Shown: one piece after another, positions 1 to 8,765 of the stretch
Layout of the letters: each line of letters begins with the position of its first letter
How positions within the stretch are numbered: the stretch's first letter is position 1
Assembly: GCA_012032345.1 (NCBI GenBank)
Contig: JAAUQI010000025.1
Coordinates: forward strand, 1-64,000
Direction of reading: 5' to 3'
DNA length: 64,000 nt
Source of the DNA: Leptolyngbyaceae cyanobacterium RM1_1_2
Lineage (GTDB): Bacteria > Cyanobacteriota > Cyanobacteriia > Phormidesmidales > Phormidesmidaceae
Notes under the pieces: model-generated
The model's database searches: none
Seen by the model: only the letters and a program-made list of their open reading frames with translations
Told to the model about the DNA's origin: nothing
Program-made: the position numbers and the translations under genes

Positions 1-89
1 ACCCTTGAGGCTAAGAACGGTGCCTGTAAGCGCAAAAGATAGGGACATCATCACCCCGCTAGAGAGTGTCTTCTTCTGCCTGCTGCCGA

Positions 90-1643
90 CTAAAATTTTA
101 GCAGTCGGCGTTCTTCCTTGAGCCGTCCCCGCAGCTTCTCATAGTCTTCTAAAATGACGGGGTCAAAAGCAGCTAGCTGAGCCTGATGATGTTCGATGCT
201 GGTGGCTAAATCCGCGATCGCCTGCTGCTGCGGAATCAGATGCAGCGTCGCCAAGTACTGTCCGAAGCTGCGCTCGATCAGCTCTTGGGCCTGCTCTAGC
301 GTATGAGTTTGCAGCAGGTTCAGCACCATGCCATAGCTAGGAGTAAACTGACTAACCAGCGGATCTGGGCCGACCGTGGCTAGATAAGCAGCCTCCTTAG
401 CGCCCTCAAAAGGCGTTTCTACCGCGACGACATAGCCTCTAATATCCATGCCCCGGCGTCCGGCCCGTCCGGCCATCTGCAAAAATTCAGAAGCCGTCAG
501 CAGGCGATGACCGCGATCGGTGCGTTTAGACAGGCTAGAAATGACCGTTGTGCGCGCTGGCATGTTGATGCCCGCCGCCAGCGTCTCAGTGGCAAACACA
601 ACTTTGATCAAGCCTGCCTGAAAGAGTTCTTCAACAAAGCTTTTCCAGGTGGGCAAAATACCGGCATGGTGAGCCGCAATGCCGCGATAGAGGGGTTCTA
701 CCTGACCCGCACGGGCAGCGTCGGGGTTCCAGGCTAAAAATGCGTCTATCTTTTGCTTGAGTAAGTCTGCTTCTGCCGTTTCTACTAGAGATAGATGGCC
801 CAGTTCATTCACCGCCTGATCGCAGCCGCGACGGCTAAAAATAAAATAGATGGCAGGCAGCAGATTTTTGTGGTGAAGCTGCCCCACCACAAAAGCCGGA
901 CTGATGTGATAGCGATTTCTGCTGCCCTGCTGGTCTTTTTGGGCCCGAGACTGGCGGCGCTGCTTTAGGCGAGGATTAAGACCGGTTTGCTGCTCATTTA
1001 GCAGCGGAAACAGCCCTTTGGAATGACAGTAGTGAAACTCTAAGGGAACAGGGCGAAAGTCTGAATAGATTAGCTCAGTAGGGCCATGAACCCGGTTAAT
1101 CCAGTCGGTAAGCTGATCGCTGTTGGCGATGGTGGCTGAGAGGGCGACAAGCTGGACATTGGGGGGGCAGTAAATAATTGACTCTTCCCAAACCGTGCCG
1201 CGCTGGCGATCGTTCATGTAATGACACTCATCGAGCACCACTGTCTCTACATCCTGAAGCGAAATTCCCACTTCGCCAATGGGCGTGCCGTAGAGCATGT
1301 TGCGAAAAATCTCGGTCGTCATCACCAAGACGGGAGCATCGCGGTTGATGGAGTTGTCTCCCGTGAGCAAGCCTACCTGCTCGTCGCCAAACTGCTGGCG
1401 AAAATCTCTCAGCTTTTGGTTGGAAAGCGCCTTGAGGGGAGTGGTATACAAAACCCGCTTGCCACGGGCTAGGGCGCGATAGATGGCATACTCACCAATC
1501 AGGGTTTTGCCAGATCCGGTGGGGGCGCAGACAACTACTGATTTATCTGCATTCAAAGCAGCGATCGCTTGCTGCTGAAAGTCATCTAGTTGAAAGGGAA
1601 ATAGCTGCTCTGTAGCCAGCACAGATTCACTTACCTTAGTCAT
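90..1643 (-). CDS. Ski2/Mtr4-like DEAD-box RNA helicase, 3' part shifted out of frame
   Basis: Superfamily 2 helicase of the Ski2-like (DSHCT) type, expected to unwind structured RNA in the cytoplasm. The 517-residue open frame shows Walker A APTGSGKT (about 40-47), motif II DECH (about 138), motif III SAT (about 169), and the helicase C domain with ATETLAAGINMPA and QMAGRAGRRG (about 350-395). Cyanobacterial members are usually near 900 residues, so the DSHCT half is missing from this frame. The frame stops at 90-92 directly after KEERRLLKF. The remaining minus-strand bases (1-89) contain FALTGTVLSLKG in another frame, which looks like the family's continuation. I therefore infer a frameshift near 90 (possibly two), with the gene continuing past the window edge. 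Helicase identity is secure; whether the break is real is not. Confidence 0.85.
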   Translation of the reverse strand: MTKVSESVLATEQLFPFQLDDFQQQAIAALNADKSVVVCAPTGSGKTLIGEYAIYRALARGKRVLYTTPLKALSNQKLRDFRQQFGDEQVGLLTGDNSINRDAPVLVMTTEIFRNMLYGTPIGEVGISLQDVETVVLDECHYMNDRQRGTVWEESIIYCPPNVQLVALSATIANSDQLTDWINRVHGPTELIYSDFRPVPLEFHYCHSKGLFPLLNEQQTGLNPRLKQRRQSRAQKDQQGSRNRYHISPAFVVGQLHHKNLLPAIYFIFSRRGCDQAVNELGHLSLVETAEADLLKQKIDAFLAWNPDAARAGQVEPLYRGIAAHHAGILPTWKSFVEELFQAGLIKVVFATETLAAGINMPARTTVISSLSKRTDRGHRLLTASEFLQMAGRAGRRGMDIRGYVVAVETPFEGAKEAAYLATVGPDPLVSQFTPSYGMVLNLLQTHTLEQAQELIERSFGQYLATLHLIPQQQAIADLATSIEHHQAQLAAFDPVILEDYEKLRGRLKEERRLLKF

Positions 1644-1707
1644 TATTTTTCATTGTGCCGGAAGTATAGAGGTTCTGAGGCGATTTCAGCAAATCAGCCC
1701 CCTGCAG

Positions 1708-1731
1708 AAAAAAGCCAGCCCAGCGGCTGGC
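1708..1731 (-). terminator. Rho-independent terminator
   Basis: On the minus strand GCCAGCC (1725-1731) pairs with GGCTGGC (1714-1720) around a 4-base loop and is followed by six T (1713-1708). It lies about 70 bases past the stop of the small membrane-protein gene at 1800-1964 and before the helicase start, so it separates the two transcripts. Confidence 0.75.
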
Positions 1732-1799
1732 CTTAGTTTTAGAGGCAGATAGTGCAGTCGTTAGCAGTCTTTGACTAATGGGGGAGGTTCAGCAAAAAC

Positions 1800-1964
1800 T
1801 TAGACAAAGTGATCAAACATAACTGCTAGACCTGCAGCAACCAGGGTAATGCCGAGGGCTATCAGGGGGTTTTGCCCCTGGCTAACGGCAAAGGTTGTGA
1901 CAATGCCAGCGCCTAAAGCGGCGATCGCAGATGAAGTTAACCAGTCTTTTCTGGACTCGTACAT
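1800..1964 (-). CDS. 54-residue two-helix membrane protein, unknown function
   Basis: A short open frame: ATG at 1964, TAA at 1802-1800. The product starts MYESRKDWLTSS and then has two hydrophobic stretches, about residues 12-27 (SAIAALGAGIVTTFAV) and 33-50 (PLIALGITLVAAGLAVMF), separated by a short SQGQN turn. It therefore looks like a helical hairpin in a membrane. I do not recognise the family. An intrinsic terminator follows it on the same strand and it has about 200 bases of its own upstream region, which supports a separate monocistronic gene. A function cannot be assigned. Confidence 0.55.
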   Translation of the reverse strand: MYESRKDWLTSSAIAALGAGIVTTFAVSQGQNPLIALGITLVAAGLAVMFDHFV

Positions 1965-2167
1965 GCGCTTTAACCGAGGAAGTGAACAGATAAATGCGTG
2001 AGAATCAGGCTACCACTCTAACCTCGGCATGTAGCGCAGACTACGGTCATACTGTAACTAAGATTTATGTTGAGTTAGCTTTCTTTACAACTCAAAGTCG
2101 GTAAAATCCCCTATTTCCCCATCTGCTGGCCATAGCCGCTTAGCTTGGATCAAGTTTGCCTGCTGCT

Positions 2168-2650
2168 CTAGTTGAAAGCGTTTTCAGCGGCTGAATTAGT
2201 TTCGAGCTGTCGCGTGTTGCCAGCTTTGACCCAGCCTTCTTGCCCATTGCGCGGTAGCCGTACCTGTAGCCACTGCTGGTCGTCGCTGGTGCTAAGCACG
2301 ATCACTTCTTCGTTGTTTTCCACCCCGCCGAGCTGAGTGTAACTCAGGCCAGGGCCTTCTCGCAGTACCAGGCCAATGGGTTGAATCACGACTGCCTTGT
2401 AGCTATTAGGCGGCAGAGCTTCTGCCGGGGGCGCTTCAGGCTCAGCTGACGCGGCTGGGTCTGAGACAGCTGCGCTAGCAGGGGCTGACTGGGCTAGGCT
2501 CGCATCATTTTCGTAAAGGGGCTTATCTGGAAGATCGGCCAGACGACTCATAAAGTATCGAGCGGTTGCCACACCAGCCAAAGACAATAAAACCAGCGCT
2601 AAAGCAATGCCAATAATTAGCTTGCTCAGACTGAGTAAAAAGCTCCTCAT
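2168..2650 (-). CDS. Membrane-anchored bacterial SH3-domain protein
   Basis: 160 residues. An N-terminal membrane segment (about 8-30, IIGIALALVLLSLAGVA) is followed by an Ala/Pro/Glu-rich linker (about 45-85) and a C-terminal SH3_3-type domain (about 88-150: AVVIQPIGLVLREGPGL, then WLQVRLPRNGQEGWV). Such domains bind cell-wall or protein ligands in the periplasm, so a peripheral envelope role is likely. An in-frame GTG lies seven codons upstream at 2671, but the ATG at 2650 has GGGGAG eight bases before it and places the membrane segment at the usual distance from the N terminus, so I prefer it. The gene is transcribed alone, with about 120 bases to ycf46. Confidence 0.75.
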   Translation of the reverse strand: MRSFLLSLSKLIIGIALALVLLSLAGVATARYFMSRLADLPDKPLYENDASLAQSAPASAAVSDPAASAEPEAPPAEALPPNSYKAVVIQPIGLVLREGPGLSYTQLGGVENNEEVIVLSTSDDQQWLQVRLPRNGQEGWVKAGNTRQLETNSAAENAFN

Positions 2651-2773
2651 GGAACCGCTCCCCGTTTGCACGTTTACGATTTTCGGCTGTTGAGATAGAA
2701 GACCCTCAACAGGCTTTGCAGCCCAGTTATAGCACTTTTACAGGGCACAAACGGGCTGCAAAGCAGAAGTGTT

Positions 2774-4298
2774 CTACTCTGAACCGCCTAGCTGCTGTTT
2801 GAGCTGGCTGTTCATGCTAACTTCGCTGGCCCGTGAGGCTAGCCGCGCCTTGCCTGACTTAGCCCAGTCCAGCAAGGCTTCAACCTGCTCCTGTGCCGAT
2901 CTTGCCAGCGGCACAATTTCACTGGAGGCTTCTAGGATATCTTCAGTAGTAAAGTCGCGGTTTTGGCTAAAGCCGATGTGCATGGCTTCAATCAGAGCTT
3001 GCTCAATTTCAGCGCCTGAAAAGTCGGGGGTTTCGTAGGCTAGGCGGCTGAGGTCGTAGCTGCCCAGGTTTTGAGGTCGTAGCCTGGTCAGATGCACCGA
3101 AAAGATTGCCTGTCGCTCAGTCTGATTGGGCAGTCCCACAAAGAAAATTTCATCAAAGCGGCCCCGCCTCAAAACTTCCGGTGGCAAAGACTGGATGTTG
3201 TTGGCGGTTGCTACTACAAACACAGGAGATGTTTTCTCGGATAGCCAAGTGATAAAGGTGCCGAAGACGCGGCTGGTTGTGCCCGCATCGCTGCGCCCGT
3301 CTACGCCAGCAAAGGCTTTGTCAATTTCGTCAATCCACAAGACGCAGGGGGCCAACGCCTCGGCTAGCTGAATCATCTGGCGCGTGCGTGACTCAGACTC
3401 ACCCACCAGCCCGGCAAACAGACGGCCCACATCTAGTCGCAGCAGCGGTAGGTGCCAGTGATGGGCGATCGCTTTTGCCGTCAGCGATTTGCCGGTACCC
3501 TGAATGCCTGCTAGCAAAAGACCTCTAGGATGAGGCAGCCCGTACTGACGCGCTTTTCTGAAAAGCATGGCCTCGCTTTAGCAGCCAGTCTTTGAGATTG
3601 TCAAGTCCGCCAATGTCAGAAATATCCTCACGGGCTGGATAAAAGTCTAAAATCTGGGTCTGGCGGATGGTTTGCTGTTTTTCTTCCAGGATTAGCTCAA
3701 TGTCGCTGGGCTGAAACTCGCCGTGGGCAGCAATGCCGCGCGCTAGCACCCGGCGAATACGCTCAATCGAAAGCCCCTGACACGATCGCACCAGCTCGTC
3801 TAAAATGCGATCGCTCAGCACAGTCCTCATTGCGGCTAGCAGCCGCTCTACCTCAGCGCGAATTTCTTCTACGGTGGGCAGCGGAAACTCCTGCACTGTG
3901 ATCACATCGCCTAAATCTTCGGGAATAGAGAGCTGCGGCGACAAAATAACTATGTTCTTGGGCTGCGATTTGAGCAGACGCGCCAAGTTTCGTAGCTTGC
4001 GTGAGATGGCGACATCGTCTAAAAAGCGGTGATAGTCTCGCAAAATACAGATTGCCGCTGCCGTAGACGGCAGTTTCTCGACAAACTCCAGCGCCTGCAG
4101 GGGATTGCGCCGGCCAAAGCCAGCATCATTGAGATTGGCATGATAGCCGTCTACAAAGTCCCAGGTGTAGACACTGCGCCCTTCCTGCTGAGCGCAGGCT
4201 GCGATCGCGGCCTCAGCCCGCTCCTCTTCTTTTGTCGGCACGTAGAGCAGGGCGTAACGGGCACGCAGGAGCAGGCTCAGTTCCTCACGAAAGCTCAT
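2774..4298 (-). CDS. ycf46: Ycf46-type AAA+ ATPase, split by a one-base frameshift
   Basis: AAA+ ATPase of the Ycf46 family, conserved in cyanobacteria and some plastids. The reading runs in two frames: 3525-4298 gives the N-terminal domain up to [15 protein letters not shown], and 2774-3568 supplies [12 protein letters not shown], Walker [16 protein letters not shown], Walker [13 protein letters not shown], sensor VVATANN and the arginine-finger region RRGRFDE. The whole span is 508 codons plus one base, so removing one base near 3555-3575 (CTTTTCAGAAAAG) gives 507 residues, the normal family length. It is the last gene of the rpmH-yidC-jag-DUF177 series, 30 bases after DUF177. Ycf46 has been linked to photosynthesis and CO2 use, but its reaction is unknown. 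A sequence error seems more likely than loss, since both halves are well conserved. Confidence 0.85.
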
Positions 4299-4328
4299 AG
4301 TATTTGCGGGCCTTTACAAAAATGAAAG

Positions 4329-4847
4329 TTAATCAATTTTTGGCTGGGGTAGCTGTTGCTTGAGAGCTGCTAGCGCCGCCCAGCGATCGTCGGCTGACCC
4401 GATCTGCGATGGCGATGTCGAGGGCAACGATATACCCTCACAGGCCGAATCGCAAAGCTGCTTTTGGGGAATCGCTAGACAAAGCTGCTGATATAGCCAT
4501 TCGCTGGGATAGAAGTGGCCTTGAGGAGACAGAGACTCTACTAGGTCGTCTAGGGGAACTTCTCGCTCTAGAGCTAGAGCTGCCTCTGGCACAGAGTCTT
4601 CTAGCCAGAGCAGCTCAGACGCTTTTACCACTAGCCGATGATTGTAGTTTTGCAGGCAGCGGTAGCAGGTCAGCGTTTTGATGGCCTCTGCCTGCACCTG
4701 CACCTCTAGAAAATTACCGTGATGGGTCACGGCAATTTCTCCTTTTACAGGGGTTAATGTGTCTAGATCGTCAAAATTCTCCCGAAACGCAAAGCTTAAA
4801 GTTCTATCGGGTGCTTTTGTAAGCTGGGGAATAAAAATAGCTTCCAT
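4329..4847 (-). CDS. YceD/DUF177 family protein
   Basis: 172 residues with the YceD/DUF177 pattern: an N-terminal beta-rich domain, the CYRCLQNYNH motif (about residues 61-70), an acidic middle, and a Cys pair near the C terminus (LCDSACEG). In many bacteria yceD sits before rpmF and affects 23S rRNA accumulation. Here it lies between jag and ycf46 with gaps of 43 and 30 bases, consistent with one operon devoted to ribosome and membrane-protein biogenesis. The cysteines could bind a metal; that is inference. Confidence 0.8.
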   Translation of the reverse strand: MEAIFIPQLTKAPDRTLSFAFRENFDDLDTLTPVKGEIAVTHHGNFLEVQVQAEAIKTLTCYRCLQNYNHRLVVKASELLWLEDSVPEAALALEREVPLDDLVESLSPQGHFYPSEWLYQQLCLAIPQKQLCDSACEGISLPSTSPSQIGSADDRWAALAALKQQLPQPKID

Positions 4848-4890
4848 CGGTCAATGCCTGGTGGGATTGCCTGAACTGACGTTGAGAAAA

Positions 4891-5418
4891 CTAGGTATTC
4901 TCAGTGTTATCGGTATTTTCAGTATTTTCAGTTGTGACTGGCCGGACAACTAAGCGCCGATCGGGTTCTTTCCCTCGGCTAAAAGTTTCAAGCCCCTCAT
5001 AAACTTTCAAAAAATTGTGCATTTGTCGCCGCTCAGCCGAAGACAGCGAGGCAACTTCATACTCCTGCTGGGCTGCCTGCACCTGCTCGACGGCTTCAGC
5101 CGCGATCGCCCTTAGCTCATCCTGCCGTCGAGCGCGATAGCCTGCAAGCTCAACTGTGTAAGCCTGCTGTTCAGACTGCGGAACGCCCAAATTGAGCGTT
5201 GTATTTGCTAGATACTGAATCGAGTCCAGCACCTCACCTTGGGGGCCAATCAGCTGCTCAATTTGCTCCGCTGAGAGGGCCGCTTCCTCCATAACCAGCC
5301 AGTAACTGATACCCGCTTCATCAGTGACCGTTTCTTCCTGCACCGCTATTGCTTGCCCTGAGAGACTCAGAAGGGTTTGCAACCATTCAATACCAACTTT
5401 ACTGGTTAATTTAGTCAT
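4891..5418 (-). CDS. jag: Jag/KhpB-type RNA-binding protein (KH-II and R3H domains)
   Basis: 175 residues from the ATG at 5418. A longer frame to 5490 overlaps the end of yidC; the family begins near MTKLTSKVGIEWLQ, so the inner start is preferred. A KH domain with the glycine loop GPQGEVLDSIQYL (about 60-80) precedes an R3H domain with SSAERRQMHNFL and EPDRRLVV (about 126-162). Jag proteins bind RNA and affect division and cell-wall synthesis in Gram-positives; the role in cyanobacteria is less clear. It follows yidC by 13 bases. The extreme C terminus is an odd low-complexity tail, TENTENTDNTENT, from an imperfect short DNA repeat (about 4891-4935). Confidence 0.88.
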   Translation of the reverse strand: MTKLTSKVGIEWLQTLLSLSGQAIAVQEETVTDEAGISYWLVMEEAALSAEQIEQLIGPQGEVLDSIQYLANTTLNLGVPQSEQQAYTVELAGYRARRQDELRAIAAEAVEQVQAAQQEYEVASLSSAERRQMHNFLKVYEGLETFSRGKEPDRRLVVRPVTTENTENTDNTENT

Positions 5419-5431
5419 AGCTATCCGACCG

Positions 5432-6577
5432 CTAGGCTTTCTTCTTAGAGCGCTTTGGCTCAAAAGGCAGCGACTGACGATCGTCGCCATCTACTATCTT
5501 TGCCGATTCCGCATCCACAATCTTTTGCAGATTTTCTGGCAGAGGTTCTCGTGACAAAATAAAGGTCTGCAGGGTCTGAAACAGGTTTGCAATCAGCATG
5601 TACATCAGAACACCGGCAGGCAGCGGGAAAAACAAGAACATGCCCGAGAAAATCAGCGGCGTGAACTTGTTGACCGCGTTTTGCTGAGGATTGGCAGCAT
5701 CAGATCCCTGACCCGAGAGAATCTGGTTTAGATACAGGCTAAGACCAAAGAACAGCACCATGCCCAGGATGTCCCAGTGGATTTCACCGTTGTCTCCAGT
5801 GACGCCAACCCGGCCCAGCGCCTGAATAAACAGGAAGCCTCGACCTGCGGCTAAACCGGGCAGCGTGACTTGAACCGTAACATCGCCAGAGTCAAGCGCT
5901 TTGATATTGCCCTCTTGATCAATATCAACTAGCTCAGACCCCTTGGTGACCTGCCACTTAGAACTAATATCTTGTTCGCTGCCAAACTCGCTGACCAGCG
6001 ACTGCAGCGGTTTACCATCAGGAGTCTGCAGGCGGATAGCCGTTTTTTCGCCCTCAACTAGCTTGTTGCCCCCAGGGACTACAGCAGCTACCTGAAAGTG
6101 GGTGCCGTCTGCAATATAAATATTCTTGGGTGAGGTGGCAAAAGCCTGGGGCTGAATTTGCTCGATCTTTTCCTGCGGAAAAATCTGGAAGTTGACATCG
6201 TAGCTAATGTCTGAAAACGGCGATCCGCGCAGCGTTGCGAACAGGGCAAACAAAATAGGCATCTGCAGCAGGACGGGAAAGCAGCCAGCTAAAGGATTGC
6301 CAAACTCCTTGTAGACCTGGCTCATTTCCTCCTGTAGCTTAGTGGGATTGTCCTTGTAGCGTTCCTGAATTTCTTTAACCCGCTTTTGCATTAAAGGCTG
6401 GGCTACTTTCATCCGACGCATGTTGCGGATAGAGCCTGCATTGAGAGGATAAAGCGCAAAGCGAATGACTAAGGTTAGCGCTACGATCGCTAAGCCATAA
6501 CTCGGCACAATCCCGTAAAAGAAATCCAGGATTGGCAACATGATGTTGTTAGAAAGAAAGCTAATGCCAAAATCCAT
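5432..6577 (-). CDS. yidC: YidC/Oxa1 family membrane protein insertase
   Basis: 381 residues. YidC inserts and folds membrane proteins in plasma and thylakoid membranes, alone or with SecYEG. Visible parts: the first conserved helix (about 15-40, [17 protein letters not shown]) with the hydrophilic-groove Arg, the cytosolic helical hairpin (about 55-90, [19 protein letters not shown]), the helix [18 protein letters not shown] (about 98-115), a lumenal insertion of some 130 residues, and two C-terminal helices ([32 protein letters not shown]). It ends in a basic tail KRSKKKA, as in ribosome-interacting homologues. It sits between the PH-domain gene and jag, the standard cyanobacterial order. 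Confidence 0.95.
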   Translation of the reverse strand: MDFGISFLSNNIMLPILDFFYGIVPSYGLAIVALTLVIRFALYPLNAGSIRNMRRMKVAQPLMQKRVKEIQERYKDNPTKLQEEMSQVYKEFGNPLAGCFPVLLQMPILFALFATLRGSPFSDISYDVNFQIFPQEKIEQIQPQAFATSPKNIYIADGTHFQVAAVVPGGNKLVEGEKTAIRLQTPDGKPLQSLVSEFGSEQDISSKWQVTKGSELVDIDQEGNIKALDSGDVTVQVTLPGLAAGRGFLFIQALGRVGVTGDNGEIHWDILGMVLFFGLSLYLNQILSGQGSDAANPQQNAVNKFTPLIFSGMFLFFPLPAGVLMYMLIANLFQTLQTFILSREPLPENLQKIVDAESAKIVDGDDRQSLPFEPKRSKKKA

Positions 6578-6805
6578 GCGCTCTGTGCCTTAAACGTCTG
6601 GGCCGTAATAAAAAAGTCTTAGCTGATCTATGTTAAACCATTAGCCCCTGTGCTCTAGAAAACAAGCAGGTGAGGCAAGCCGATCCCTGCAAAATCAGAC
6701 TCTTTAGGGCTTCCTCATCTTAACAGCTCAGCTTGCTTTCTAACGGCGACCCGCCCCTTTCACTCTGGCTATTTGGCTGGCTATTTGACTGGTTTTAAGC
6801 GGGTA

Positions 6806-7198
6806 TTAGCTGCCAATGCTACCGCTGACGGTGCGAGCTTTAGAAGAAATTTTGTCACTGACGTAATCGTAAATTTCACGAAACCTAGGTAGGGCGCGCA
6901 GCTCTATCCGACTCCCGTCTTTGAGCGTAATCACCATATCGCCCCAGGCTCCCAATCCACGAGAGACTGTCACAATCTTGGCAACTTCAGAGTAGACAAT
7001 GTCAGAGCGATCGCGCCCCATCCAGCCCCCTGTGACCGAGATCCGGCGGCTGGTAATGCGGTAGCGCAGCCAGAAGGCCCGTACGATGGCTCCTACCGTT
7101 AGTGGAATGAAGATAACCATAAATCCCAGCAGGAGGTTGAAGATCAAATCTCCCACATGAGGGCCACCTTCATAGTAGACGTCTTCTTTAATGCCCAT
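6806..7198 (-). CDS. PH-domain (bPH2/YdbS-like) membrane protein
   Basis: 130 residues: a long N-terminal hydrophobic segment (about 17-42, DLIFNLLLGFMVIFIPLTVG) followed by a bacterial PH-like domain (WLRYRITSRRISVTGGWMG, IVYSEVAKIVTVSRG, GDMVITLKDGSRIEL). The ATG overlaps the rnpA stop by one base (TAATG-type junction), indicating translational coupling. The gene is a regular member of the rnpA-yidC interval in cyanobacteria; its biochemical role is not established. Confidence 0.85.
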   Translation of the reverse strand: MGIKEDVYYEGGPHVGDLIFNLLLGFMVIFIPLTVGAIVRAFWLRYRITSRRISVTGGWMGRDRSDIVYSEVAKIVTVSRGLGAWGDMVITLKDGSRIELRALPRFREIYDYVSDKISSKARTVSGSIGS

Positions 7199-7560
7199 TA
7201 CTGAATTACCTCAAGCTTGGCTAACGTATCTTCCAATTCTCGCAAAAATTGCCCATATTCGCATTCAACTGCGCTGGGCTGTACGGTAATTACGATCCAC
7301 CAGCCGTCTGAGAGCCGAGGTAAGAGCTGGTGGAGAGCTGCCCCAATTTGGCGCTTGATGCGATTGCGAAGAACGGCACGTTTACTGACTTTTTGACTGA
7401 TGGAAATGCCAATGCGCGTTGGCAACTGCACAGCTAGTTCACCACGCTCAAGCCTGAGTCCGCGTACACCCAGATGGGACGAATGGCTGCGATCGCCGTA
7501 GCGATAAACAGCTGTAAATTCTTTTTTATGCCTCAATCGGTGCTGCTTTGGCAGGGCCAC
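7198..7560 (-). CDS. rnpA: Ribonuclease P protein component
   Basis: 120 residues; the protein subunit that helps RNase P RNA process the 5' end of pre-tRNA. It shows the N-terminal LPKQHRLRHKKEFTAVY and the RNR signature RAVLRNRIKRQIG (about 68-80) that contacts the RNA. Translation appears to start at GTG 7560-7558. It lies 185 bases after rpmH; that gap contains two inverted repeats, so rnpA expression may be set separately from L34. Confidence 0.93.
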   Translation of the reverse strand: MALPKQHRLRHKKEFTAVYRYGDRSHSSHLGVRGLRLERGELAVQLPTRIGISISQKVSKRAVLRNRIKRQIGAALHQLLPRLSDGWWIVITVQPSAVECEYGQFLRELEDTLAKLEVIQ

Positions 7561-7653
7561 AATCAGAAAAAACAGATGATAACGACAGCGGGTTAAACAA
7601 AGCCTTTCAGACCGTTAACCTGAAACCCGCAAGCCAAAAATACGTCAACGCAA

Positions 7654-7684
7654 AGTGGGGTCAGGCAAAACACCAAACCCCACT
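7654..7684 (-). other. Hairpin in the rpmH-rnpA spacer
   Basis: AGTGGGGT and ACCCCACT form a perfect 8-base stem with a 15-base loop. A second, longer element nearer rnpA pairs GCGGGTT with AACCCGC (about 7586-7630), with TTTCAG/CTGAAA nested inside. Neither is followed by a T tract, so these look like mRNA processing or attenuation structures rather than simple terminators. Confidence 0.45.
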
Positions 7685-7745
7685 CCAAACTTTTGCAGGA
7701 GCCAGCTCGTAAAACGTAGCTGTCTGCCCCATAACAAACAGCCTT

Positions 7746-7883
7746 CTATACGGCCAGCTTAGCCCGCCCCCGGCGACGACGGGCTTTGATAACCTGCTGC
7801 CCGGTTTTCGTACGCATCCTGGCCCGAAAGCCAGAAGTGCGCTTGCGCTTGCGATTGGTACCCCCAAGGGTGCGCTTAGTCAT
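7746..7883 (-). CDS. rpmH: 50S ribosomal protein L34
   Basis: 45 residues: starts [20 protein letters not shown] and ends [11 protein letters not shown], the L34 signature with more than a third basic residues. ATG at 7883, TAG at 7748-7746. L34 is part of the 50S large subunit. First gene of the rnpA-yidC series; its promoter overlaps the end of the upstream DUF2808 gene. Confidence 0.96.
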   Translation of the reverse strand: MTKRTLGGTNRKRKRTSGFRARMRTKTGQQVIKARRRRGRAKLAV

Positions 7884-7917
7884 GGCCTATGAATCCTATG
7901 AAAATCAGCAGTCTTTG

Positions 7918-7923
7918 ATTATA
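7918..7923 (-). promoter_or_regulatory. Probable -10 element of the rpmH promoter
   Basis: A perfect TATAAT on the minus strand, 35 bases before the rpmH ATG and abutting the stop codon of the upstream DUF2808 gene (7924-7926). No good -35 hexamer is visible at 16-18 bases; only the -10 match and its position support it. Confidence 0.45.
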
Positions 7924-8532
7924 TCATCTTTGCCAGGGACGCTCAGCCGCAACTTCAACCTGCCAGGTGCCGATGTAGCGCCGCACAACGTCTCCCTGAT
8001 ACAGAACCCTTAGATTAAAACTGTGCAAACCGTAGCGGCGAGGATTACGGACGTCTAGCAAAGCCACCACGAACTCAGTATCGGCAGGAATAACTTCTTG
8101 AGTGTAAATCTCTAGCCGATTGCTCTCCCGATCCCAGGTGACGCTTTCAATCGGAATAGTTTCACCGTTGCGACCACCACGAGAACTGTTGACCCGAATT
8201 TCAATATTCTCAGGATCTAACGTAGCGCCGTTAGGTCTACGGGTAAAGGCTTCGGGATAGCTAATTTCAATTTCGCTAATGCCGCGCTCTACCTTGTTGC
8301 TGTCTACCTGCAGGTAGTAACGGGCATCGCTGTTGCGAGGCGTATTGTTATCGACGATGTAGCCCAGTCGAAAGTCTGGGTCAACTCCCCCAAAAATGGT
8401 GAATCCAGGTGCTGTACTGCCACTTTGAGCCTGACCTGGAGCTGTAAAAAATCCAGACCAGGCACCTGAAATCGCTAGACCAGAACACATCAGGCTAGCT
8501 AAAAAACGAGCTTTAGTTCGGTTAGAAGCCAT
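7924..8532 (-). CDS. DUF2808 family exported protein
   Basis: 202 residues from the ATG at 8532, twelve bases after AAGGAG; the frame extends ten codons further upstream to 8562, but the Shine-Dalgarno lies inside that extension. The N terminus is a signal peptide (KARFLASLMCSGLAISGAW, cleavage likely near GQAQSG). The mature part carries the DUF2808 pattern with YYLQVDSNKVERGISEIEIS and FNLRVLYQGDVVRRYIGTW. This family is confined largely to cyanobacteria and is exported; its function is unknown. Confidence 0.82.
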   Translation of the reverse strand: MASNRTKARFLASLMCSGLAISGAWSGFFTAPGQAQSGSTAPGFTIFGGVDPDFRLGYIVDNNTPRNSDARYYLQVDSNKVERGISEIEISYPEAFTRRPNGATLDPENIEIRVNSSRGGRNGETIPIESVTWDRESNRLEIYTQEVIPADTEFVVALLDVRNPRRYGLHSFNLRVLYQGDVVRRYIGTWQVEVAAERPWQR

Positions 8533-8611
8533 AGAAATATTACACTCCTTATATGAGCGCATCTGTAGCTTGACTGGTCGCTGATGCTGCTACAGGTTAC
8601 AGAGCTTTAGC

Positions 8612-8617
8612 ATTATA
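8612..8617 (-). promoter_or_regulatory. Probable -10 element for the DUF2808 gene
   Basis: Perfect TATAAT on the minus strand about 80 bases before the chosen ATG. The hexamer 17 bases upstream (TCTGAA) matches TTGACA poorly, so recognition would depend on the -10 and an activator. Confidence 0.4.
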
Positions 8618-8765
8618 CATCGACTTCAGTAAATTTCAGACAGCCCTTTACTATAAACACTCATCTCTGGTGACGCAGCTTTTCTGATAAAAGTGCCGAG
8701 TTTAGGGTTTTCTTGGGTGTCCAGATTAGCAGAATTTATGTGATCTGCTGAGCGCTGATTTGGAG

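Noticed and set aside
90-110. Programmed -1 frameshift signal in the helicase gene
   Set aside because: CTAAAATTTTAG does not fit the X-XXY-YYZ heptamer in the zero frame, and no downstream stimulator can be judged because the gene leaves the window.
7654-7684. Terminator between rpmH and rnpA
   Set aside because: Perfect stem but no T tract on the minus strand, so listed as a hairpin instead.
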